Shown here: positions 1-6,230 of the stretch, in pieces
Layout: each line of letters opens with the position of its first letter
How positions within the stretch are numbered: the first letter of the stretch is position 1
Assembly: GCA_051744845.1 (NCBI GenBank)
Contig: JBNJDJ010000058.1
Coordinates: 1-12,814, forward strand
DNA length: 12,814 nucleotides
Direction of reading: 5' to 3'
From: JBNJDJ01 sp051744845
GTDB taxonomy: Bacteria; Bacillota; Clostridia; Peptostreptococcales; Acidaminobacteraceae
Notes under the pieces: generated by a model
What the model was told of the DNA's origin: nothing
Database searches by the model: none
What the model saw: the letters and a program-made list of their open reading frames with translations, nothing else
Position numbers and translations under genes: made by a program

Positions 1-567
1 ATTAAGGATAAACGTTCTTTACTTGGTGGACATTTTGCAAAATCTACATCAAATTTCTGGTTAGTACCTTTGAGACTATTTATAGGTTATCACTGGTTAG
101 TAGAAGGATGGAAGAAAATTCAAGATGGATGGATTGAACCAGGAAATATATTTATTGTACAAACAGCTGCAGACTCTAGCGCATCCCAGGCTGCTGAAAA
201 TGCCTATGCTTCCGCACCTATGTTAGAGACACCGCCGGCATTTTATCAATGGATATTAGATAATTTAGTATCACCTGTTGCTTTTCCATTACAAGTAATG
301 GTAGTATTTGTAGAAATTGGAATCGGACTTGCTTTATTAGCTGGATTATTTACTTTCTTAGCTTCTTTAGGTTCTGTATTCTTAACATTTAATTTTATTT
401 TATCAGCAATGGCTGGTCCAGATATTTTATGGTATACTTTCGGTTCAATTGCTTTATTAGGTGGAGCTGGAAGAGTATTCGGATTAGACTATTACGTAAT
501 GCCTTGGCTTAAAAAGAAATATAAGAATACTAAATTTGCTCGGAAATCTAATTTATATATTGAATGA
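1..567 (+). CDS. DoxX-like membrane domain, C-terminal part (5' end off window); probable tail of a type-II NADH dehydrogenase
   Basis: The frame is open from base 1, so only the last 188 codons of a longer protein are seen. An internal TTG at 70 could serve as a start, but it has no ribosome site, and the conserved-looking stretch RSLLGGH...FWLVPLRLFIGY begins upstream of it. Four membrane segments are visible at about residues 19-35, 95-116, 117-137 and 143-160 of the visible part. A polar loop rich in Ala, Ser and Glu lies at 45-85, and there is a basic tail (WLKKKYKN). The FWLVPLRL...GWLVEG-like opening and helix layout match DoxX-type domains. In Bacillota such domains are fused to the C-terminus of FAD-dependent NADH:quinone oxidoreductases. 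The flavoprotein half would lie off the left edge, so this assignment is an inference. The next gene makes a quinone side chain, which fits. A stand-alone DoxX protein is the alternative. Confidence 0.6.
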   Translation: MKDKRSLLGGHFAKSTSNFWLVPLRLFIGYHWLVEGWKKIQDGWIEPGNIFIVQTAADSSASQAAENAYASAPMLETPPAFYQWILDNLVSPVAFPLQVMVVFVEIGIGLALLAGLFTFLASLGSVFLTFNFILSAMAGPDILWYTFGSIALLGGAGRVFGLDYYVMPWLKKKYKNTKFARKSNLYIE

Positions 568-573
568 TTTTAA

Positions 574-612
574 CTCCTTTAGTAAAATATTACTAAAGGA
601 GATTTAATTTTA
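574..612 (+). terminator. Hairpin after the DoxX-domain gene, possible weak terminator
   Basis: A perfect 11-bp stem (CTCCTTTAGTA at 574-584 with TACTAAAGGAG at 591-601) has a 6-nt loop and is followed by a broken T-rich stretch (ATTTAATTTTAATT). It begins 6 bases after the stop codon. The tail is interrupted by A residues, so it may only attenuate readthrough into the polyprenyl synthase gene. I see no separate promoter for that gene. Confidence 0.55.
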
Positions 613-627
613 ATTAAGGAGATTAAT

Positions 628-1575
628 ATGTTTGAATTGTGGGAAAAATATCCTAAAGTAGAAAATGATTTAGATAATGTAAAAAAAATAATAACTAATA
701 AAATAAATTCTGGACAAAAGACTATTGATCAATCGATTTTAGAACTTTTAAATTCAGGCGGAAAACTTATGCGACCTGCCTTTGTATTATTAGGTAATGA
801 ATTTGGGAATAAAAAATCAGATGATATTTATAAACTAGCTAGTATTGTAGAACTTTTACATATGGCTACATTAATTCATGATGATATTATTGATAATTCA
901 AATAAAAGACGTGGCATTAAAACAACACATTTAAAATATGGTAGCAAAAATGCTGTATTTATTGGAGATTATTTATTTACTGTTTGTTTTGACTTATTAA
1001 CAGATTCTTATTCAACTAAAGAAATGAAACTATTATCTAAGGTAATTTCAAATATCTGTTTAGGAGAAATCAAACAAAATAATTTTAAAAATCAAGCTAA
1101 TATTTCTGCTTTTTCTTATCTTAAGATGATTTCTAAAAAAACAGCTGCCTTATTTTCACTTAGTTTATTTATTGGTGGGTATGTTTCAAATGCTGATAGA
1201 AAAACTTTATTATATTTAAGAAAATTAGGTTATTATATTGGTATGGCTTTTCAAATTCAAGATGATATTTTAGATTTTACTGGCAATGAATTTCTTTTAG
1301 GTAAAGATTTAGGAAATGATTTAAAAGAAAATTTTTATTCTATTCCAATAATTTATTTTTTAAAAGAAAATCCTAATCAAAGAAAAACTCTATTTGAAAG
1401 TGACATAGATATTATAATTACTAAAATTAATGATTCTAAAGCTATATATAACTCTAAAAAGTTAGTTAATCGATATATTTTAAAAGCTCAAAAGATTTTA
1501 AATAAGCTTCCTGATAATTTATCTAAAACTGTTTTAGAAGATATTGTCCAAAAATTAAATAAAAGAAAGTATTAA
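628..1575 (+). CDS. Polyprenyl diphosphate synthase (heptaprenyl-type, long-chain)
   Basis: A trans-isoprenyl diphosphate synthase of 315 residues, full length for the family. It condenses isopentenyl diphosphate units onto an allylic primer. The visible motifs are GGKLMRP (44-50), the first aspartate-rich motif DDIID (85-89) followed by RRG (94-96), GEIKQ (146-150), KT (171-172), and the second motif QDDILD (211-216) followed by GKDLGNDL. The residue five before the first motif is Ala80, not an aromatic. In this family that permits long chains, so a menaquinone side chain (about C30-C40) is more likely than farnesyl diphosphate. AAGGAG at 616-621 sits 6 bases before the ATG. The upstream neighbour is a probable NADH:quinone oxidoreductase tail, so quinone-linked electron transfer is the likely context. 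HepT and the DmkB of extracellular electron transfer loci belong to this family. Confidence 0.88.
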   Translation: MFELWEKYPKVENDLDNVKKIITNKINSGQKTIDQSILELLNSGGKLMRPAFVLLGNEFGNKKSDDIYKLASIVELLHMATLIHDDIIDNSNKRRGIKTTHLKYGSKNAVFIGDYLFTVCFDLLTDSYSTKEMKLLSKVISNICLGEIKQNNFKNQANISAFSYLKMISKKTAALFSLSLFIGGYVSNADRKTLLYLRKLGYYIGMAFQIQDDILDFTGNEFLLGKDLGNDLKENFYSIPIIYFLKENPNQRKTLFESDIDIIITKINDSKAIYNSKKLVNRYILKAQKILNKLPDNLSKTVLEDIVQKLNKRKY

Positions 1576-1612
1576 AAAAAGGTGATTTTCATTTAAGAAA
1601 ATCACCTTTTTT
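1575..1612. terminator. Bidirectional terminator between convergent genes
   Basis: The stem GGTGATTTTC (1581-1590) pairs with GAAAATCACC (1597-1606) around loop ATTTAA. It is flanked by six A on the left and six T on the right, so it works in both directions. It ends the polyprenyl synthase gene on plus and the lipoprotein gene (stop at 1621) on minus. Confidence 0.92.
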
Positions 1613-1620
1613 AATTTAAT

Positions 1621-2631
1621 TTATTCTACTATTTTCATTTCACCTTTAACTTCAGATTCTTTTTCAGTAAAGCTTTCTTTATAAGCTTCTTTTGTAAAGT
1701 ATACATCGCCTGTAACTGTTGTTTTTTCTATAGTTACATTCTCTGCATCAATATATAAATCTGTATCAAATGTACCTGCTTTTAAAAGTGCATTTTTACT
1801 TTTTACTGTTAATTTAGGTGCTTTTAAAGTAAAGTTTTGGTCGATACTATGATCTTCATTTGAAGTATATAAACCAATCTTTCTTACTACTTCACCTTCT
1901 TGTTCAAATGTTCCTTCTAATACTAATTCTTCATCAAAGCTTAAATCTGCTGTAGTAGCTGTTATCCAGTTACCATCTTTACTAATTGACTTTTTAAAGT
2001 CTGCTTCATTATCTACTATTGATGCTGTAGATACTGCATCTGTTTCACTTTGAACAATTTGTTCTCCATTAATTTCAGATTCTTTTACAGTAAAGCTTTC
2101 TTTATAAGCTTCTTTTGTAAAGTATACATCGCCTGTAACTGTTGTTTTTTCTATAGTTACATTCTCTGCATCAATATATAAATCTGTATCAAATGTACCT
2201 GCTTTTAAAAGTGCATTTTTACTTTTTACTGTTAATTTAGGTGCTTTTAAAGTAAAGTTTTGGTCGATACTATGATCTTCATTTGAAGTATATAAACCAA
2301 TCTTTCTTACTACTTCACCTTCTTGTTCAAATGTTCCTTCTAATACTAATTCTTCATCAAAGCTTAAATCTGCTGTAGTAGCTGTTATCCAGTTACCATC
2401 TTTACTAATTGACTTTTTAAAGTCTGCTTCATTATCTACTATTGATGCTGTAGATACTGCATCTGTTTCTTCTTGTTCCTCTTGTTCTTGTTCCTCTTGT
2501 TCTTGTTCCTCTTCCATAGTTTCTTCTTGTTCCTGTGGTTCCTCTGTATCTGCTGGAGTTTCTGTATTACTGCATCCAACAAAAGCAGCTGTAATTAAAA
2601 TAAATACCAAAAATATTGATAATTTTTTCAT
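1621..2631 (-). CDS. Secreted lipoprotein with two near-identical beta-rich units and an acidic E/Q linker
   Basis: The start is set at 2631, where AAGGGAGG precedes the ATG and the protein opens with a signal sequence (MKKLSIFLVFILITAAFVG|C20). An in-frame ATG at 2661 lacks this arrangement. After Cys20, the likely lipidated residue, comes a linker of Glu and Gln repeats (about 29-55). Two 132-residue units follow at 55-186 and 196-327, differing only at V/E near their ends. Each unit ends in a diverged nine-residue tail (INGEQIVQS versus VKGEMKIVE). The units are rich in alternating hydrophobic and Thr/Ser/Asp residues with short turns (LTVKSKN, LYIDAEN, VTIEKTTVTGDVYF). This suggests beta-strand stacking such as a short beta-helix, which is a structural guess. 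No enzymatic motif and no flavin-attachment motif is visible. Its function is unknown; it probably sits at the cell surface. I see no strong consensus promoter, and readthrough from the methionine genes is possible. Confidence 0.8.
   Translation of the reverse strand: MKKLSIFLVFILITAAFVGCSNTETPADTEEPQEQEETMEEEQEQEEQEQEEQEETDAVSTASIVDNEADFKKSISKDGNWITATTADLSFDEELVLEGTFEQEGEVVRKIGLYTSNEDHSIDQNFTLKAPKLTVKSKNALLKAGTFDTDLYIDAENVTIEKTTVTGDVYFTKEAYKESFTVKESEINGEQIVQSETDAVSTASIVDNEADFKKSISKDGNWITATTADLSFDEELVLEGTFEQEGEVVRKIGLYTSNEDHSIDQNFTLKAPKLTVKSKNALLKAGTFDTDLYIDAENVTIEKTTVTGDVYFTKEAYKESFTEKESEVKGEMKIVE
1651..2046. repeat. Direct repeat, downstream copy (396 bp) inside the lipoprotein gene
   Basis: This is identical to 2074-2469 at 395 of 396 positions by eye. 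The only difference is T at 1664 versus A at 2087, which changes Glu to Val on the minus strand. The period is 423 bp (141 codons). Sequence similarity stops abruptly at both edges. Confidence 0.97.
2074..2469. repeat. Direct repeat, upstream copy (396 bp) inside the lipoprotein gene
   Basis: This is the partner of 1651-2046. It is separated from it by a 27-bp segment (2047-2073) whose counterpart at 1624-1650 has clearly diverged. Confidence 0.97.
2464..2545. repeat. Low-complexity Glu/Gln microrepeat in the lipoprotein linker
   Basis: Repeated TTCTTGTTCCTC-like units on plus encode runs of Glu and Gln on minus. Such short units are prone to slippage, so the linker length may vary between strains. 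Confidence 0.75.
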
Positions 2632-2747
2632 AAATTCCTCCCTTATAATTTTATTACTCATCTTTGATACTATTTTAACATGTATTTAACATAAAATCTA
2701 GCTCTTTTTAAAATTCCTTAGTAATCTACTATATTTTGAACATTTGC

Positions 2748-3671
2748 TTATTTCCCAACGTCTTTATTTAAATTGTAAGGTGTCTTTTGATAAATATAAT
2801 AGTTAATCCAGTTCATAAATAATAAGTAAGCATGACTTCTCCATTTATTATTTATTGCTTCCCCAACAGAATTATTAGTATAATAATTTTTTGGAAGACT
2901 CATTTTTATACCATTATTTAAATCTCTTAAATATTCTTTATGAAGAATATCTTTTGTATATTCTAAATGTCCAGTTGAAAAAATATTTTTATTGTCTTTT
3001 GAAATTGCTAAAAGCAATCCAACTTCATCTGAATGAGCTAATACATTTAGTTTATCGTGATTTATTAAATCATCTAATTTATTTTTGGTATATCTTGAAT
3101 GAGGAGCATAAAAATAATCATCAAATCCATTTAAAAGTGAATTTTTAGGTTTATCAATTTTGTGTTTAAATACACCAAATGTCTTTTTTTCTTGCTCAAA
3201 CTTTTGGATTCCATAGTGATGATATAATCCTGCTTGTGCTCCCCAACATATATGAAGTACAGAAGTTACATTTTCTTGACTATAATCCATTATTTTTGTT
3301 AATTCATCCCAATAACCAACATCTTCAAAATTCATTTTTTCTACTGGAGCTCCAGTAATTATCATTCCATCAAATTTTAAATCTTTTATTTCTCTAAAAG
3401 TTTTATAAAAACTTTCTAAATGTGCTTTAGATATATTTTGTGGTTTATATGTCTCAGTAGTTAAAAAAGTAACATTGATTTGCAAAGGAGTATTACTTAA
3501 AAGTCTTAAAAGTTGAGTTTCAGTCTGCTTTTTAGTAGGCATTAAATTCAATACTAAAATTTCTAGTGCTCTAATATCTTGATGTATTGCTCTTTTCGTA
3601 TTCATAACAAAAACATTTTCCTTTTTTAAGACTTTTCTAGCTGGTAGATCTTTAGGAATTATTATAGGCAT
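2748..3671 (-). CDS. metA: Homoserine O-acetyltransferase (MetA/HTS family)
   Basis: A 307-residue, full-length member of the MetA family. It activates homoserine by acylating its hydroxyl, the first committed step of methionine synthesis in the cytoplasm. Residue numbers coincide with the well-studied E. coli enzyme: nucleophile Cys142 (HICWGAQAG), Lys163 (KKTFGVF), His235 and Glu237 (TGHLEY), and Arg249 for homoserine. Residue 111 is Glu (GAPVE). In this family Glu111 indicates acetyl-CoA and Gly111 indicates succinyl-CoA, so the predicted product is O-acetylhomoserine, which matches the neighbouring sulfhydrylase. The ATG abuts the metY stop codon (TAAATG), and the ribosome site AGGAGG lies inside the end of metY, so translation is probably coupled. 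Control is by the SAM-I riboswitch upstream of metY. No clear terminator follows. Confidence 0.95.
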   Translation of the reverse strand: MPIIIPKDLPARKVLKKENVFVMNTKRAIHQDIRALEILVLNLMPTKKQTETQLLRLLSNTPLQINVTFLTTETYKPQNISKAHLESFYKTFREIKDLKFDGMIITGAPVEKMNFEDVGYWDELTKIMDYSQENVTSVLHICWGAQAGLYHHYGIQKFEQEKKTFGVFKHKIDKPKNSLLNGFDDYFYAPHSRYTKNKLDDLINHDKLNVLAHSDEVGLLLAISKDNKNIFSTGHLEYTKDILHKEYLRDLNNGIKMSLPKNYYTNNSVGEAINNKWRSHAYLLFMNWINYYIYQKTPYNLNKDVGK

Positions 3672-4949
3672 TTATACCTCCTTTAATGCTTTTTTCAAAT
3701 CATTAATTATATCGTCACAAGACTCTATACCAACGGATAATCTTATAAGTTCTTTCTTTACTCCACATTCTTCTAATTCTTCATCACTTAATTGTCTATG
3801 AGAAGTAGAAGCTGGATGAAGTACTGAAGTTCTTAAATCTCCAACATGAGTAACTAAACTTATCATATCTATTGATTTCATAAATCTTTTAGCAGACTTA
3901 ATTTTACCTTTAATTCCAAAAGATAAAACTCCTGATCCACCTTTTTTAAGATATTTTTTTGCTAAATCATAAGTATCATGCGACTCTAAAAAAGGATAAT
4001 TAACCCAAGTTATTTTAGGATGTTTTTCTAAAAATTTAGCTACTTTTAATGCATTTTCACTATGTCTATCCATTCTTAAATGAAGAGTCTCTAAACCTCT
4101 GTGAAGTAAATTGGCATTTTGAGGACTTAGTGTATTTCCTAAATCTCTAAGAATTTTAACTCTTAATTTAGTTAAATAAGCTTGTTTTCCAAATTTTTCA
4201 TTAAAAATTATTCCATGATAAGATTCATCAGGCTTAGTTAAACTTGGATATTTATTACTTGCTTCCCAATTGAAATTTCCACTATCTATAACTACACCAC
4301 CTAATGCTACAGCATGCCCATCTATATATTTAGTAGCTGAATGAACAACTATATCTGCACCGTGTTTAAGTGGTTTAAATAAATAAGGGGTAGCAAAAGT
4401 ATTATCTACAATAAATACTATATTATTTTTTTTAGAAATTTCACTAAATTTTTCAAAATCTAAAATATTTAATCCAGGGTTTCCTATAGTTTCACCGTAA
4501 ATTACTTTTGTATTATTCTGAATTTTTTTACTAATTTCTTTTTGACTAAGATTTGGATCAACTAAAGTAACCTTAATTCCAAAATTTGAAAGTGTTGATT
4601 TAAGCAAAGTAATTGTACCACCATATAGTTTTGAAGATGCTAAAATATGGTCTCCTTTTTTACATATGTTTAAAATTGAACTTAAAACAGCAGATTGACC
4701 TGAAGAAAAAGCAACTGCTCCTATACCTTTTTCTAAATTAGCCATCTTTTTTTCAAAAGCTGCTACTGTAGGATTACCTAATCTTGAATATATAAAACCT
4801 TCTTCTTTTAAATCAAATAAATCAGCAAGTTTATCTGGATCATAATACCTATAAGTAGTACTTTGATGTGTAGGTAAAACTTGACTTTCTCCACTTTTTG
4901 CTTTGTAACCACCGTGAATGCATATACTATCGTCTTTTAAATTTTCCAT
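3672..4949 (-). CDS. metY: O-acetylhomoserine sulfhydrylase (PLP-dependent, MetY)
   Basis: A 425-residue Cys/Met-metabolism PLP enzyme of the usual MetY length. It makes homocysteine directly from O-acetylhomoserine and sulfide. The visible motifs are THQSTTY (27-33), YSRLGNPT (54-61), SSGQSA near 82-87 for phosphate binding, D182 in VDNTFATPYL, and the PLP lysine K207 in HSATKYIDGHAVALGG. The C-terminal part carries SLVTHVGDLRTSVLHPAS..H, typical of sulfhydrylases acting on acetylated homoserine. A good AGGAGG site lies just before the ATG at 4949. It is the first gene of a two-gene unit with the acetyltransferase and is controlled by the SAM-I riboswitch in its leader. Cystathionine gamma-synthase is the main alternative, but the length and the acetyl-type partner argue for MetY. 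Confidence 0.93.
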   Translation of the reverse strand: MENLKDDSICIHGGYKAKSGESQVLPTHQSTTYRYYDPDKLADLFDLKEEGFIYSRLGNPTVAAFEKKMANLEKGIGAVAFSSGQSAVLSSILNICKKGDHILASSKLYGGTITLLKSTLSNFGIKVTLVDPNLSQKEISKKIQNNTKVIYGETIGNPGLNILDFEKFSEISKKNNIVFIVDNTFATPYLFKPLKHGADIVVHSATKYIDGHAVALGGVVIDSGNFNWEASNKYPSLTKPDESYHGIIFNEKFGKQAYLTKLRVKILRDLGNTLSPQNANLLHRGLETLHLRMDRHSENALKVAKFLEKHPKITWVNYPFLESHDTYDLAKKYLKKGGSGVLSFGIKGKIKSAKRFMKSIDMISLVTHVGDLRTSVLHPASTSHRQLSDEELEECGVKKELIRLSVGIESCDDIINDLKKALKEV

Positions 4950-4965
4950 CTTATCCTCCTTTAAA

Positions 4966-5000
4966 TTAAAAAAAGATTATCTCGATAACGAAATAATCTT
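4966..5000 (-). terminator. Riboswitch-controlled intrinsic terminator ahead of metY
   Basis: On the minus-strand RNA, a 12-bp stem (5000-4989 with 4984-4973, one G-U pair) closes a UUAU loop and is followed by seven U. It lies between the SAM-I aptamer and the metY ribosome site. This is the expected position for the expression platform that stops transcription when SAM is abundant. Confidence 0.9.
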
Positions 5001-5023
5001 AGTTTACACTCTTTATTTCCCTA

Positions 5024-5114
5024 TCTATCAGTATTACTGCAGGATTTAGCACATTACTATAAAATAGCTGTTGCCGGGTTTCAAAGGGCCAGTCCCTCCA
5101 CCACTCTTGATAAG
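5024..5114 (-). promoter_or_regulatory. SAM-I (S-box) riboswitch aptamer
   Basis: Read on minus, the leader holds the S-box landmarks in order. These are the P1 strand CTTATCA, AGAGTGGTGGAGGGACTGGC of P2 and the kink-turn, TTGAAACCCGGCAAC at the P3 junction, an AGCTAT/ATAGT P3 hairpin, GTGCTAAATCCTGCAG, a CAGT/ACTG P4, and the closing TGATAG of P1. When SAM binds, P1 is stabilised and the terminator at 4966-5000 forms. It controls metY-metA. Confidence 0.96.
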
Positions 5115-5135
5115 TTTTTATTTTATTTGATTTTT

Positions 5136-5164
5136 ACTATATAATAAATAAAAAAAGCTGTCAA
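5136..5164 (-). promoter_or_regulatory. Sigma-A-type promoter of the metY-metA unit
   Basis: On minus, TTGACA (5164-5159), a 17-bp spacer and TATAGT (5141-5136) predict a start near 5129. That is about 15 bases upstream of the SAM riboswitch. The -35 lies just after the stop codon of the preceding permease gene. Confidence 0.85.
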
Positions 5165-5167
5165 ATG

Positions 5168-5686
5168 TTAATTTATATTTTCTACACTCTCACCAGGAAT
5201 TTCATAATTAATTTTTTCTAAAGCTAAACTAGTAATAATTATTAATGGAATTGAAACTATTAATCTAACTATAGTAAAATCAACTCCTAAAAATGATGCT
5301 TCAAAAAGAGTCATAGGTATTCTTGCAATTGATGCAGCACCAAGCAAAGTCAAAATAATAGCTAACCTAGCATTCTTTTTATATAAAGACCTAGCTACTG
5401 GTAAAGCCACATAAAATCCACCTATTATAGTAGTTCCTAATAAAAATGCCCATAAAAAGGCAATACCACCAGAGTTATCACCTAAATGTTTTTCAATAGT
5501 TTCTTTTTTTACCCATTGTTCAAATATACCTATTAAAATAAAGATAGTTAAAACAAATTTTAAAATATTGCTAACAAAAGATTTGAAAGAATCAAATATT
5601 TCTAATCCAGGCTGGAAATTAAATATATAACTTACTAAAATAAAACATGCAAATAAAATTGATATAATATATTTTTTTAATTTCAT
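5168..5686 (-). CDS. Half-size permease, second subunit (DUF318/UPF0718-like)
   Basis: A 172-residue integral membrane protein with about five hydrophobic segments (roughly 7-24, 41-57, 76-95, 107-125 and 138-157). A conserved-looking core reads FEQWVKKETIEKHLG (55-69), then GGFYVALPVARSLYKKNAR (89-107) and RIPMTLFEASFLG (122-134). This pattern resembles one half of the roughly 300-residue predicted permeases related to ArsP. The start abuts the stop of the upstream half (TAAATG), so the two are probably made in equal amounts and assemble together. The substrate is unknown. The only cysteine is Cys14, so a thiol-based arsenite site like that of classical metalloid permeases is not evident. 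No terminator is visible after it, so transcripts may run into the methionine leader. Confidence 0.72.
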   Translation of the reverse strand: MKLKKYIISILFACFILVSYIFNFQPGLEIFDSFKSFVSNILKFVLTIFILIGIFEQWVKKETIEKHLGDNSGGIAFLWAFLLGTTIIGGFYVALPVARSLYKKNARLAIILTLLGAASIARIPMTLFEASFLGVDFTIVRLIVSIPLIIITSLALEKINYEIPGESVENIN

Positions 5687-6160
5687 TTAAACCACTCCAA
5701 AATAAATACCTATAAAAATAGAAACTATTATAGATAAAACAATTCCTGTTAAATTTCTTATAATTGCAAATTTTTTACCAAAATACTCAATTTCTATTTG
5801 TATAGTTGCTATACCTACTAACATTAAAGATGTTGTAAAAGCTGCAATAGTACCATATCCTACTCCTTTTGATATTAAAAGACCTGCTAAAGGAAAAGTA
5901 ATAAATCCTGGCATAAAAATAATTGAACCTATAGCAATAGCTATCGAAAAGTTTTTAACATCACTACTTGAAGCAAGTACTTTCAGAATCATTTCATCTG
6001 ATATAAAATATAAACTTATTACTATAAATATAATCATATTTAAAAAAATGGGTAAATTCTTTTTTATTTTCTTAATTCCACTTTTAATCCCTTTTATAGT
6101 TTTTTCTGAGTCTATTAAAAATAATATGACTATTAAAATAATTGCAAAAATATTAAACAT
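5687..6160 (-). CDS. Half-size permease, first subunit (DUF318/UPF0718-like)
   Basis: A 157-residue membrane protein with about five hydrophobic segments (2-17, 38-53, 71-92, 103-122 and 132-155). A basic loop at 20-34 (KTIKGIKSGIKKIKK) sits between the first two. The core GSIIFMPGFITFPLAGLLISKG (78-99) and IEIEYFG (122-128) resembles the other half of the predicted permease family, and it has no cysteine. The same spacing of Gly, Pro, Lys and a final [FL]G occurs in the downstream half (G78/P90/K98/G128 versus G84/P96/K104/G134), so the two genes look like descendants of an internal duplication. The start has AAAGGAGAG close upstream. A palindrome overlaps its promoter. The transported substrate cannot be read from the sequence. 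Confidence 0.72.
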   Translation of the reverse strand: MFNIFAIILIVILFLIDSEKTIKGIKSGIKKIKKNLPIFLNMIIFIVISLYFISDEMILKVLASSSDVKNFSIAIAIGSIIFMPGFITFPLAGLLISKGVGYGTIAAFTTSLMLVGIATIQIEIEYFGKKFAIIRNLTGIVLSIIVSIFIGIYFGVV

Positions 6161-6183
6161 AACTCTCCTTTCTAGTTTTATCT

Positions 6184-6211
6184 ATTATATTTAAAACCAA
6201 AAAAATTTAAC
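6184..6211 (-). promoter_or_regulatory. Promoter of the split permease genes
   Basis: On minus, a perfect -10 TATAAT (6189-6184) is preceded at 16 bp by GTTAAA (6211-6206), a weak -35. The -35 overlaps the edge of the palindrome at 6208-6229, which suggests an operator-controlled promoter. Confidence 0.55.
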
Positions 6212-6229
6212 GTAACAAATGTTACGTTA
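6208..6229. promoter_or_regulatory. 10-bp-arm palindrome: possible operator of the permease genes and/or terminator of the upstream gene
   Basis: TAACGTAACA (6208-6217) is perfectly inverted at 6220-6229 with a 2-base centre. It starts one base after the stop codon of the gene ending at 6231 on minus. The minus strand then continues AA plus seven T, as an intrinsic terminator would. It also overlaps the -35 of the permease promoter, as an operator would. Both roles fit, and I cannot separate them by reading. Confidence 0.6.
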
Positions 6230-6230
6230 G

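Noticed and set aside
1621..2631. Lipoprotein as the PplA flavin-binding lipoprotein of an electron transfer locus
   Set aside because: No FMN-binding domain or flavinylation-type Thr motif is visible, and the gene is convergent to the putative locus.
2891..3148. Plus-strand open frame opposite metA
   Set aside because: It lies wholly antisense to a well-conserved gene and has Leu/Tyr/Asn-rich composition of a shadow frame and no ribosome site.
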